From Myxococcales bacterium (GTDB lineage Bacteria > Myxococcota_A > Bradymonadia > UBA7976 > UBA1532): a stretch of DNA of 64,000 nucleotides. Location: assembly GCA_020633465.1 (NCBI GenBank), contig JACKDN010000014.1, positions 148,842 through 212,841 of the forward strand, in the 5' to 3' direction. Below the pieces are notes generated by a model. The model was not told where the DNA came from and made no database searches. It saw only the letters and a program-made list of their open reading frames with translations. Shown one piece after another: positions 1 to 8,156 of the stretch; within the stretch, counting starts at the first letter, position 1, and each line of letters starts with the position of its first letter. The position numbers and the translations under genes are program-made.

Positions 1-274
1 GGTTCTGCTCGCGCAGCGCCTTGAAGTCGAGTACGGCGTCTTCCACCGACACCTTGCCCGACATCTGCGGTCGGAAGTTCAGGGTGTAGACACCTCCCTT
101 GAGCTCGAACAGCGTCGCGCTCTTGGGGATGCCGCTCGACGGCAGAACGAAGGTGTTGCGCGGCGACTGGCCGATCGTCACCGACTCGCGCTTCCGCAGG
201 AGGCGCTCCTCGATGATCTTGCCGTTCTGGATGATCCCGATGCGCAGGATCTTGCGGTCCCTGCCTTGCGCCAT
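1..274 (-). CDS. GltG/PglI-like FHA-type protein, N-terminal part (runs off the left edge)
   Basis: Only the first 91 codons are in the window. The protein starts MAQGRDRKILRIGIIQNGKI and continues with IGQSPRNTFVLP, the pattern of an FHA-like fold at the start of myxobacterial AgmX/PglI-type proteins. In Myxococcus, GltG (PglI) has a cytoplasmic FHA domain, one membrane helix and a periplasmic TonB-like end; the last two would lie beyond the edge. AAAGGA stands about 8 bases before the ATG at 274. The gene follows ExbB-ExbD-ExbD on the same strand, as expected for the part of the complex that couples to the proton channel. The family assignment rests on the N-terminus and the neighbours only. 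Confidence 0.6.
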   Translation of the reverse strand, partial: MAQGRDRKILRIGIIQNGKIIEERLLRKRESVTIGQSPRNTFVLPSSGIPKSATLFELKGGVYTLNFRPQMSGKVSVEDAVLDFKALREQN

Positions 275-610
275 TCCGAGCGTCCTTTCGCCGACAGCGA
301 CGCGTGTTCGACGTTCGCTACTTTCCATCGGCCCCCGGCCGAGTGAACTCAAGCCCCGGGGTCGTCGAAACCGGCTCATCGAGCCAGCGCAGGGTTCGAC
401 ACGCGGTCAGCCGCAAAGTTCCGACCGGGCGCACGAACCTCGCGGGCGAGCGTCGCCCGCTGCAGGGTATCCACGCCGTGCGGCCGTTGCAACCACCTTG
501 GCAGACGCACCAGCGCCCACCCGCGGTGGACGCAAGGCCGCCTAAGCCGGCGAAATCACGAATGATGAAGGAGAGGTCGGGCGCGCTGAGCGCCCGGCGC
601 CCCGGGCGGC
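274..610 (-). promoter_or_regulatory. 337-base gap between exbD and the gltG-like gene; weak promoter and hairpin
   Basis: I see no convincing gene here. On the minus strand, TTGCAA (487-492) and TACCCT (464-469) are 17 bases apart and could be a weak housekeeping promoter for the GltG-like gene. A perfect 7-bp hairpin, CGGGCGC/GCGCCCG with a 5-base loop, lies at 578-596, just after the stop of the ExbD gene. It has no good U-tract, so its role as a terminator is doubtful. Confidence 0.3.
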
Positions 611-1216
611 TCAGCCGCCGCGCTGGGCACCCTTGAGGGCAGCGAACTTGAACTTCTGGAACTCGGCCTGGCCCGCGGTGTACAGCACCTCGGTCACCAG
701 CCGGTAGGGCGTGTTCTCGTCGGCGATCACCGTCAGGACGCCCTCGAACTTGGCGCCGGAGAGGCGAGCCATCTCCTTCTGGCGGGTCGCCTCTTCGTTG
801 AGCGCGTCGAAGAGCGGCTGGATGTTCAGGCTGGTCTCGTCGCCGGCCTTGTGGGCCTTGTCGACGGTGCCTTCCTTGACCGCCACCACCAGCTTGTCGT
901 TCACCACGATACCCTTGCCCGTCACCGTCACGGCGGCGCTGGGCTCCGGGTTGATCTCGGTGGTCGAGGCCGGCAGCTTCAGATCCTCGCTCGAGTCGAT
1001 CCGCAGGGGGTCGGCCGAGTAGTTCATCAGAAGGAACACGAGGATGATCGTCATGGCGTCCATCAGCGAGTTGATCGTGACGGTCGCTTCGCCATCGGGC
1101 AGCCGGCGCGCCTTGCGCTGCTTGCGCTGCTCGGCGGCCTGGTCGTGCACCCAATCCGCGATGATCTCCTCGCGGGTGCGGTTGTCCTTCTTCGGAACCT
1201 TGGTGTGGTGTGCCAT
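611..1216 (-). CDS. ExbD/TolR family proton-channel subunit (AglS/AglQ-like)
   Basis: A 201-residue protein with a basic cytoplasmic N-terminus of about 45 residues, one transmembrane helix (about 48-66, INSLMDAMTIILVFLLMNYS) and a periplasmic domain. Asp53 in the helix matches the membrane aspartate that carries protons in ExbD and TolR, so this copy looks catalytically complete. ExbD dimers sit inside an ExbB pentamer in the inner membrane and turn proton flow into force on periplasmic partners. It lies 18 bases after a second ExbD gene and downstream of ExbB, the same 1+2 composition as AglR-AglQ-AglS of Myxococcus gliding. The long hydrophilic N-terminus exceeds that of classical ExbD. 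Confidence 0.85.
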   Translation of the reverse strand: MAHHTKVPKKDNRTREEIIADWVHDQAAEQRKQRKARRLPDGEATVTINSLMDAMTIILVFLLMNYSADPLRIDSSEDLKLPASTTEINPEPSAAVTVTGKGIVVNDKLVVAVKEGTVDKAHKAGDETSLNIQPLFDALNEEATRQKEMARLSGAKFEGVLTVIADENTPYRLVTEVLYTAGQAEFQKFKFAALKGAQRGG

Positions 1217-1234
1217 CGGTCCGCCCTCCCCGCC

Positions 1235-1837
1235 TTACTGCGCCACCGCGAAGACCACGTCGGGCCACAACAGCTTGACCGTGTTGCCCTCGTAGTTCAC
1301 GGACGCCGCCTTGAAGCCCTCGATGTCCTCGTAGCTGTCCTTGTCGAGACGCACGCGGATCGAGTCCATCGTGTTGATCATCACCTTGAACGGGATGCGC
1401 GCATCCGCGGTGAGGTTGATGATCGTCTCCTCGGGGAACTTCTCTTTGATCTGCACGAGCTTGTTGTACAGCTCGACGTAGTCGTAGTTCTCGCCCTGCT
1501 TGGCGATCAGCGGACCCGCCGCGGCCGGCTCGGCCGGATCGGCCCCCGGCTCGGCGGCCGGCGCGAGGCCCAGCACCTGGTTGATGTCCGCGCCCGACGC
1601 GGTGATGCGGAAGCCGTCCTCACCGACCGCGACGGTCAGGTTGAGGGGCTTCTCCTCGCTGTCGTCGGGAGCGGCCTGACCCATGCCGAACTTCGGCGCG
1701 TTGACGTTGATGACGCCGATCTTCACCAGCGACGTCCCCAACAGCACGATGGGAATCAGGCAGACGACCAGGTTCATGATCGGGACCAGGTTGAGGTCCT
1801 CGATCTTGTCGTCGATATTCTTCTTCTTGCGAGCCAT
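1235..1837 (-). CDS. ExbD/TolR-like protein with Asn in place of the membrane Asp
   Basis: A 200-residue protein with a short N-terminus (about 15 residues), one transmembrane helix (about 15-38) and a periplasmic domain that carries an Ala/Pro/Glu-rich insertion near residues 95-108. The helix reads LVPIMNLVVCLIPIVL. In ExbD and TolR the matching stretch is (T/V)P-x-(I/V)-D, so the proton-carrying Asp is Asn22 here. The gene sits between ExbB and the other ExbD, which keeps its Asp. A mixed dimer in which only one subunit carries protons is a reasonable inference. Fold assignment is firm; the functional consequence is not shown by sequence. Confidence 0.8.
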   Translation of the reverse strand: MARKKKNIDDKIEDLNLVPIMNLVVCLIPIVLLGTSLVKIGVINVNAPKFGMGQAAPDDSEEKPLNLTVAVGEDGFRITASGADINQVLGLAPAAEPGADPAEPAAAGPLIAKQGENYDYVELYNKLVQIKEKFPEETIINLTADARIPFKVMINTMDSIRVRLDKDSYEDIEGFKAASVNYEGNTVKLLWPDVVFAVAQ

Positions 1838-1937
1838 CGAGCGTTCCCCTGGCGGCTTCTGGATGCCGCGACGACCTCATCGAGGCGGCGACGCGACGCG
1901 TCCTGTCGGTCGATGAAACCTTGGACAACCAGAAGTG

Positions 1938-2591
1938 CTAGCGGTTCTCCCCGGCGCCACCGTGGAGACGCGAGATGAGGAGGTTCTCGAGCTTGACCGA
2001 GTACTGGTCGATCTCGTCGATGATCTTCTTGGTGACCGAGGCGAGGAAGACCTGCGCGCCCAGGCACGGGATGGCGACCATCAGACCGAAGGCGGTCGTG
2101 TTCATGGCGATCGAGATACCGTTCGCCAGCATGGCCTGCCGCTTGTCGGGCGGAATCGAGGGATCCGACAGAGCGTCGAACGCCTGAATCAGACCGAGGA
2201 TGGTGCCCAGCAGACCGAGCAGCGTCGCGATGTTCGCGATCTGCTGCAGCACCGTCGTCCGCTTGGTGACGATCGGCACGATCTCGAGCGTGGCCTCCTC
2301 GACGGCGTTCTGGATCTCCTCGGGACCCTTGTTCGCGCGGGTGAGGCCGGCCTTGATCACCTTGGGCAGCGCGGCGGAGGGCGCGGCGTTGCACAGCTTG
2401 ATCGCGCGGTCGATGTTGTTGGCCATCACCAGCTTCTGGATCTGGGCCATGAACGCCGCCGCGTTGATGTTGTACTTGAAGTACAGAAAGATGAAGCGCT
2501 CGATGATCACCCCGAGGCCGATGATGCTCATGCCCAGGATGGGGTGCATCCAGGCACCACCGTCAGAGTAGAACTTCGCAACCGCACCCAT
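1938..2591 (-). CDS. MotA/TolQ/ExbB family proton-channel protein (AglR-like)
   Basis: A 217-residue inner-membrane protein with three predicted helices (about 16-38, 117-138 and 158-184). The family signature NIATLLGLLGTILGLIQAF spans helix 2, and helix 3 has the conserved small/polar pattern NTTAFGLMVAIP. ExbB-type subunits form a pentamer around ExbD helices; in Myxococcus the AglR-AglQ-AglS channel powers gliding motility and spore-coat transport. It is the first gene of the ExbB-ExbD-ExbD set and follows a 272-base gap, so it probably has its own promoter. About 100 bases separate it from the first ExbD. Confidence 0.88.
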   Translation of the reverse strand: MGAVAKFYSDGGAWMHPILGMSIIGLGVIIERFIFLYFKYNINAAAFMAQIQKLVMANNIDRAIKLCNAAPSAALPKVIKAGLTRANKGPEEIQNAVEEATLEIVPIVTKRTTVLQQIANIATLLGLLGTILGLIQAFDALSDPSIPPDKRQAMLANGISIAMNTTAFGLMVAIPCLGAQVFLASVTKKIIDEIDQYSVKLENLLISRLHGGAGENR

Positions 2592-2741
2592 TCGACGTTT
2601 CCTCCTTGGGGTGAAGGGTTGGCGCCTCGCGCCGGCCTTCGTCAGCCGTCTTGCGGAATCAATGCTCAGGAACCAGATGACGCAGAAACTGGCGACATTC
2701 TTGGACTATCGGGCTGAGCCCCCTACGAAATCAGCCCGCAT

Positions 2742-2771
2742 GCTATACCATCGTCCCGAAACGAGGGTCCA
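2742..2771 (-). promoter_or_regulatory. possible housekeeping promoter of the exbB-exbD-exbD set
   Basis: On the minus strand TGGACC (2766-2771) and TATAGC (2742-2747) are 18 bases apart in a locally less G+C-rich stretch. Matches to the -35 and -10 consensus are partial. The gap 2592-2863 also holds a short hairpin CCCTT-CGAG-AAGGG at 2826-2839, between the preceding TPR operon and exbB. Confidence 0.3.
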
Positions 2772-2863
2772 CTCTTTTCTCGAACGGGGCAGGATTTTGC
2801 ACCCGCCAAACCGGCCCTCGCCGGGCCCTTCGAGAAGGGGTGAAGCCCCGACGCCTCGCCGCC

Positions 2864-3124
2864 TCAGAAGGGCTCCTTCTCCACGCTCTTCAAGATGAGC
2901 GGGATGAAGCTCTTCTTCGGCTCGAGGCCTTTGAAGTTCAGCTCACTGCGCTGAAGGATGTAGAACGCCTCCGGCTTCTGGATGCGGCCTTCGACCTTCA
3001 GCGCCTCGATCTGGATGACCCGACCCTTGCCCTTGGACTTGCCCTGCGCGAAGGCCGCGCCGAAGGGCGACAGCGCCAGGCTGGCGCCCAGGACGATCAT
3101 GGCTACGCGGCCCGCCAAGCGCAT
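2864..3124 (-). CDS. small exported protein of the Agl/Glt-like cluster
   Basis: An 86-residue protein with a clear signal peptide (MRLAGRVAMIVLGASLALSP..., probable cut after AFA near residue 26), leaving a basic periplasmic domain of about 60 residues. The mature part contains VEGRIQKPEAFYILQRSELN and ends with KSFIPLILKS, which looks like a well-ordered small domain rather than low complexity. It starts two bases after the stop of the TPR lipoprotein, so the two are surely cotranscribed. I cannot assign a biochemical function. Its position between the TPR proteins and the proton channel suggests a periplasmic adaptor of the complex. The Myxococcus cluster also has small periplasmic members, but I cannot equate it with one of them. 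Confidence 0.75.
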   Translation of the reverse strand: MRLAGRVAMIVLGASLALSPFGAAFAQGKSKGKGRVIQIEALKVEGRIQKPEAFYILQRSELNFKGLEPKKSFIPLILKSVEKEPF

Positions 3125-3126
3125 GG

Positions 3127-4518
3127 TCACTTCTCCTCGTCGACGGGCACGTCGGCCGCGTCGTCGGCGGGCGCCTCGTCCGCGGCGCCGTCGCCGGCGG
3201 CCGCGTCGTCGTCCGCCGCCGCGTCGTCGGCCTCGGGACCTGCTTCGTCGGCCGGCGCAGCGTCGCCCCCGTCGGCCTCGGCCGGCGGCGCCTTCGGCTG
3301 CTTCCGCATCTGCTCGGCGCGCTTGCGCTCGACCTCGAGCTTCTTGCGCGCCTCCTCGATGTACGACTCGACCGGATCGTCGGCCGCGCGGGTCGATGAA
3401 GTCTGCTTGTAGCGCTCGAAAAAGGCAAGCGCCTGCTCGAGCCGCTGCACGGCGTCCAGATCGGGCAGCGAGCCGTCGAGATAGAGGATGCCCAGGTTGT
3501 ACAGCACGGGGCCCGATCCCGGGCTGCGCTCGAGCGCGGCCTTGAGCACGGCGTCGGCGTCCCCGAACCGCTGCTGCCCCTTCAGGGCGTTGGCGAGGTT
3601 CACCTGCGCCGCCAGCATGTCGGGCCAGCGCGCGAGCGCCTTGCGGAACTGCGCCTCGGCCCCCGGATAGTCGCCCGCCTCGTGGTACATCAGGCCGAGG
3701 TTGTTGTAGACCTCCGCCGTCGCCCCGCCCGGCAGCTCCGTCGCCGCCTCGAGGGCCAGCCGCGCCTTGAGCTTCTCGCCCAGCGCCTGCTGGGCCAGCG
3801 CCAGGCGGCTGTGGATCTCCGGGTTCTCGGGCTCGAGCTCCTTGGCGTTCTTCAGGATCGCCTCGGCCAGCTCGAACATGCCCTTCTGATGATAGGCCGT
3901 CGCCAAGGTGATCATGGCGGGCACGTTCTTCTCGTCCTCGCGCAGCACCTGCTTGGTGTCGCGCAGGACCGCGTCGGGCGAGCCGCCGTTCTCCAGACGC
4001 ACGCGGTTGACCACGTTGCGCAGCTCGAGGCTCTGCGGCGCGCGCGCCAGCTGCTGCTCGGCGAACGCGATGGCACCCGCCTTGTCGCCGCGGCGCACCA
4101 GGATGTAGGTGACGCCCAGCACCGCCGGACCGAAAGTGGGTTCGGCCCGCAGCGCCGCCTCGTAGTGCTGCCGCGCCTCGTCGTAGCGGCCGTCCCAGTC
4201 GGCCAGCACGCCGAGGTTGTAGTGGCCCTGCGGCGCGGCGGGCTCCATCGCGATCGCGGCGCGAAAGCGCTCGGCCGCCGTCGACTGATCGCCGTTCGCG
4301 GCCGCCTCGAGGCCCTCGGCGATTACCCCCCGCACCTCGGACGAGTCGCCGGGGTCCGCCGCCGCGGCGGGCTGCGCCGCCTCGGCCTTGGCCGTGGGCG
4401 CCGCGGGCGTGCCGCCCCCCTCGACGGGCCGCTCGCTCGGATCGACCGTCGCGCCGCGCGGCCGCGTGCCGCAGCCCAGCAGCAGCCCGCAGGCCACCAG
4501 GCAGACCCACGCCCTCAC
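3127..4518 (-). CDS. TPR lipoprotein (AglT/GltE-like)
   Basis: A 463-residue protein. I start it at the GTG at 4518 because that codon overlaps the upstream stop as GTGA and gives a lipoprotein signal (VRAWVCLVACGLLLGC) with lipobox LLGC and the modified Cys at 16. A Pro/Ala linker is followed by many tetratricopeptide repeats from about residue 60 to 370, for example GHYNLGVLADWDGRYDEARQ and VYNNLGLMYHEAGDYPGAEA. The end is very acidic (Ala/Asp/Glu repeats). In Myxococcus AglT is an outer-membrane TPR lipoprotein of the gliding machine, and this one sits in an equivalent gene neighbourhood. Function as an outer-membrane scaffold is inferred from that. Confidence 0.75.
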   Translation of the reverse strand: MRAWVCLVACGLLLGCGTRPRGATVDPSERPVEGGGTPAAPTAKAEAAQPAAAADPGDSSEVRGVIAEGLEAAANGDQSTAAERFRAAIAMEPAAPQGHYNLGVLADWDGRYDEARQHYEAALRAEPTFGPAVLGVTYILVRRGDKAGAIAFAEQQLARAPQSLELRNVVNRVRLENGGSPDAVLRDTKQVLREDEKNVPAMITLATAYHQKGMFELAEAILKNAKELEPENPEIHSRLALAQQALGEKLKARLALEAATELPGGATAEVYNNLGLMYHEAGDYPGAEAQFRKALARWPDMLAAQVNLANALKGQQRFGDADAVLKAALERSPGSGPVLYNLGILYLDGSLPDLDAVQRLEQALAFFERYKQTSSTRAADDPVESYIEEARKKLEVERKRAEQMRKQPKAPPAEADGGDAAPADEAGPEADDAAADDDAAAGDGAADEAPADDAADVPVDEEK

Positions 4519-7500
4519 TTCGAGTCCTCCTCGGGCGCGGGCGCGTCCTCGGCCCCACCCTCCTCGTCGTCGACGGTGATCTCCTCGGCGGGCGGGGGCG
4601 GCTCGGGGATCGCCACCAGCCGCTGGGGCGTCATCGGCATCTCGGCGGGCAGGCGCTTCTCTTCCTTGAACAGCGGATAGTCGCTCGGCTTGTACTTGTT
4701 CAGCGCCTGCACGATGCGCTTGGTCCACTCGTTGGTGACCTTGAACTCGCGCGCCTTCTCGATCGCCACCTCGTAGCTCTTGACGGCCTCGTCTTCGATG
4801 GGCAGCGCGATGTCCTCGAGCGTCGTCCGGTAGACGTCCTCCTCCTCGGGCGTGAAGGACTCCGGGATCGGGGCATCGTACAGGGCCTCGGCGAACAGCT
4901 GGTAGATGTGGCCGAGGCGGTAGAAGGCGGCCAACGTCCAGTCGAACGACTTGTAGGGGATGACCTCGGCGTAGCGGCGCTGCAGATCCTTCAGCCGCCG
5001 CTGCATCTCCTGGATCGTCTTGCCCTGCTGCTTCACCGAGCCGCGCAGCTTCAGCGCCTTGTACTGGTCGAACTCGAGCTCGATCAGGCGGAACTGCGCC
5101 TCGGCCGGGTAGCGCGCCTCGAAGGTGCCCGGCTGCATCCCGCGTCGGTTGAACTCGTCGATGACCCGTTGCCAGGTGCGCACCGCGTCGCGCTGCCGGC
5201 CCTGCTTGTCGAAGATCTCGGCCATCTTGGCGATCGACTCGACCACCAGCCCGTTGTGCTTCGGATCGTTGCCGTACTGCCGGATGAAGGTCTCGTAGAT
5301 GCGGATCTGGTTGCGCGTGTCACCCAGCTTCTCGTACACGCGGCCCGCCCGGTAGAAGGTGTCGGGCGTGTCCTCGCGTTCGGGGAAGAGCTGCGCGTAG
5401 CGCTCGTAGTTCTGCGCGGCCTCTCGATAGTCCTGCGTCTGCTCCTGCAGCACGGCCGCCGAGAACAGCGCCTCGGCGCGGTTCTCGCTCTTCGGATACT
5501 GCTGCACCAGCTGCATCAGCGTGCCGATGGCCTTCTCGAAGTCGTAGAAGCGCTCGGCGTTGATGCCCACGCGGTACAGCGCGTTCTCGGCGTGCACGCT
5601 GTCGGGGTAGGTGCGGTACAGGCGCTCGTAGGTGTTCGTGGCCGACTCGAAGCGGCGGCTCTTCTCGTAGGCGACCGCGGCGTTGTTCAGCGCGGCGTCC
5701 GCGTAGCGGTTGCCCGGGTTCTCGTCGACCAGTCGGATGAACTCCGCGGCCGCCTCGTCCCAGCGCTCGGCGTCGAGCAGCTTCTCGGCCTTCTTGAACA
5801 GCGCGCCGGTCTTCAGCCGCGCGATGTCGTCGGCGCCCGCCTCGAGGCCGGCCTCCTCGATGATGGCGGCCCACGCCGCCATGTTCTCCCAGTCGTGGGC
5901 CTGGCGGTACGTCTCGATGATCTTGCCCGCCGCGTACCCCGCCACCTGCTCCTTGGGGTACTTCTTGATCAACCAGCTGAACCACTTGCGCGCTTCGTCG
6001 AAGTGCTTGTAATCGAAGTAGATTTCGCCGGTCTTGTAGGCGATGGTCGGCAGCCGCCCCTTGTCCTCGGGGCCCTTCAGATCGGCCCCGATGTAGGTCT
6101 CCATCGCGCCGATGAGATCGACCACCGGCTCCTGGATCGGCTCCGGCTCGATCTCGCGCACCGTGCCGTCGTTGTCCTCGTCGGCCACCTCGGTGCGCTC
6201 GAACTCGCTGGTGTCGGCGCCGGTCAGCGAGGGCTTCGTCGGCAGCCGGCCGTCGGCGATCAGCTTCCGCACCGACTTCTCGTGCGCCAGGATGGCCGAG
6301 AACGCCGCGGGCTCCTTGTACTTGTCGCCCAGGCGGCTGTCGCGCACGACCCCGTACTGGTTGGCGGCCTCGAGGAAGCGGAACGAGTAGTACAGGCACT
6401 CGGCGTAAAAGAAGTTCAGCTCGTAGGCGTTCTCGGACTTCGGAAACTGCTTGAGGTAGTTCTCGTAGGCCACCGCGGCCAGGCGATACGACCGGATGGC
6501 CTCGTCCTCGGCCGCCGCGTCGCCCTTCTGCGCGTCCGCCCGCAGCTGCTGCGCCCGCGAGTGGTGGTAGGTGGCCGCCTGGATCAAGGCGTCCTCCATC
6601 AGCTCGCGCGCGGCGTCGAGCGCCTTCGGCTTGTTGCGGTTGGCCGCGTACCAGGCCGAGTCGGGTCCGTAGGACTGCGCCAGGTTGTCGCGCTCGGCGA
6701 AGGCGCGGTCGAACTGCTGAAGGCGCTCGTAGGCCGTGACCATGCGCGCGTGCAGCTCGGGGTTCTCCGGGTGGTTGGGGAAGGTCGCCAGCAGGTGGCG
6801 GATCGTGTCGATCGCCTCCTGGTACTTGGCGTTGTCGAAGAAGATGTCGGCGACGGCGCGCAGGATCTCGACGTCGTAGGCCTTCTCACCGCTGACGTTG
6901 CTCAGCACGCGCTGGAAGCCCGCGTCCGTGTCGGGCAGCCCGTCCCCGTCCCAGTCCTCTTCCTGCAGCGAGATGGCGAGGTACTGGATGGCCTCGGCGC
7001 GCAGATCCGAGCCGGCCTGGCCCGTCTTCGCCGCGCGCTCGTCGCTGTACTCGATCAGCTGGCGGAAGCGCGCGATGGCGTCGTCGTACTGGTCGTTGCG
7101 GTAGTACGTCCACGCCAGCTTGTAGAGCGCCTTGTCGAAGTAGGGGCTCTCGGGGAAGTCGAGCACCGACCGGTAGGCGGCGATGGCCTCGGGCAGCCGG
7201 TTGTAGTCGAAGTAGTACTCGCCGATGCGGGTCCAGGTCTCGGGCACGAAGCGGCTGCGCGGGAAGCGCTGCACCAGCGTCTGGAACTCGTCGAGGGCGC
7301 GCTTGTCCTCGCCCATCTCGAGCAGGCAGTAGCCCTTCAGGTAGTAGGCGCCGTCGATGTTGCGGTACTGCGGCCACTGCCGCACGAGCTGATCGAAGAG
7401 CTCGATGGTGCGCCGGTAGTCCTGCTTGGGCTCGGGCGGCAGCTCGTCGAGCCGCCCCTCGTCGTACTCCCGGATCAGGTCTTCCTGTTCCTCGAGCTGC

Positions 7501-8156
7501 GTGACGTAGGCGTCGTTCGACTTCTCGAAGTGCAGCTCGGCCAAGCGGAAGAGCGCGTCGGGCGTGTACTTGGGGTTGTTCGGGTACTTGCCGAGGAACT
7601 CCTCGAAGCGGCTGATCGCGTCGGCGCGGCGCTGCCGCTCCTCCTCGGTCAGCTCGTCGAGCACGGTGCCGTAGCGCCGCTTGATCTCGCGCCGCTTGCG
7701 GTCGTAGCGGTACTGCACCAGCCGGCCGGCGTCCTCGCGGAACTCGTCGATGGCCGCGTCGAAGCGCTCGACCTCCTCGGCCATCTCGATGAACTCGGGC
7801 GGCACGGGCACCACCTCGGGCCCCTCTTCGCCCGGGGTGACCGCGCCGGCCGCTCGATCGAGCGGCGTCTTGGTCGCGGCCTCGGCCTCGGCTTCGGCCT
7901 CCGCCGCGGCGGCGTCGAGCAGGCTGCCTTCGGGCTTCGAGTCGGGCGCGCCCTCGGCGACCGCCGGCGCGGCCGCCTCGGCGGGGCGCCTCCGCGGCGG
8001 CCTCGGCGGGCGCCGGCGCCTCGGCGGCCGGCGCGGCGCCTCCGGCCGGCGCGGCGCCCCTTCGGCCGGCGGCGCGCCCTCGCCCGCCGGCTGAGCGACC
8101 GCCTCGCCGCTCACGAGCGCGGCGACCAGCATCCAAGCCCAGGCGCGCTCAGTCAC
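4515..8156 (-). CDS. large exported TPR protein (AgnA/GltD-like)
   Basis: A 1213-residue protein starting with GTG at 8156, which overlaps the previous stop by 8 bases, and a signal peptide (MTERAWAWMLVAALVSGEAVAQ). An Ala/Pro/Arg-rich linker to about residue 110 leads into more than fifteen TPR-like repeats that fill the rest, such as ALFRLAELHFEKSNDAY, GAYYLKGYCLLEMGEDKRAL and ALYKLAWTYYRNDQYDDAI. The tail is acidic. Such proteins are periplasmic or outer-membrane scaffolds; AgnA of Myxococcus gliding is the nearest known counterpart by context. Oddity: residues about 34-58 are Arg/Pro-rich because two homopolymer indels appear to shift and then restore the frame (see findings). Confidence 0.75.
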   Translation of the reverse strand: MTERAWAWMLVAALVSGEAVAQPAGEGAPPAEGAPRRPEAPRRPPRRRRPPRPPRRRPAEAAAPAVAEGAPDSKPEGSLLDAAAAEAEAEAEAATKTPLDRAAGAVTPGEEGPEVVPVPPEFIEMAEEVERFDAAIDEFREDAGRLVQYRYDRKRREIKRRYGTVLDELTEEERQRRADAISRFEEFLGKYPNNPKYTPDALFRLAELHFEKSNDAYVTQLEEQEDLIREYDEGRLDELPPEPKQDYRRTIELFDQLVRQWPQYRNIDGAYYLKGYCLLEMGEDKRALDEFQTLVQRFPRSRFVPETWTRIGEYYFDYNRLPEAIAAYRSVLDFPESPYFDKALYKLAWTYYRNDQYDDAIARFRQLIEYSDERAAKTGQAGSDLRAEAIQYLAISLQEEDWDGDGLPDTDAGFQRVLSNVSGEKAYDVEILRAVADIFFDNAKYQEAIDTIRHLLATFPNHPENPELHARMVTAYERLQQFDRAFAERDNLAQSYGPDSAWYAANRNKPKALDAARELMEDALIQAATYHHSRAQQLRADAQKGDAAAEDEAIRSYRLAAVAYENYLKQFPKSENAYELNFFYAECLYYSFRFLEAANQYGVVRDSRLGDKYKEPAAFSAILAHEKSVRKLIADGRLPTKPSLTGADTSEFERTEVADEDNDGTVREIEPEPIQEPVVDLIGAMETYIGADLKGPEDKGRLPTIAYKTGEIYFDYKHFDEARKWFSWLIKKYPKEQVAGYAAGKIIETYRQAHDWENMAAWAAIIEEAGLEAGADDIARLKTGALFKKAEKLLDAERWDEAAAEFIRLVDENPGNRYADAALNNAAVAYEKSRRFESATNTYERLYRTYPDSVHAENALYRVGINAERFYDFEKAIGTLMQLVQQYPKSENRAEALFSAAVLQEQTQDYREAAQNYERYAQLFPEREDTPDTFYRAGRVYEKLGDTRNQIRIYETFIRQYGNDPKHNGLVVESIAKMAEIFDKQGRQRDAVRTWQRVIDEFNRRGMQPGTFEARYPAEAQFRLIELEFDQYKALKLRGSVKQQGKTIQEMQRRLKDLQRRYAEVIPYKSFDWTLAAFYRLGHIYQLFAEALYDAPIPESFTPEEEDVYRTTLEDIALPIEDEAVKSYEVAIEKAREFKVTNEWTKRIVQALNKYKPSDYPLFKEEKRLPAEMPMTPQRLVAIPEPPPPAEEITVDDEEGGAEDAPAPEEDSK

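Noticed and set aside
851..2717. Plus-strand open frames opposite ExbB/ExbD
   Set aside because: Shadows of three well-supported membrane proteins.
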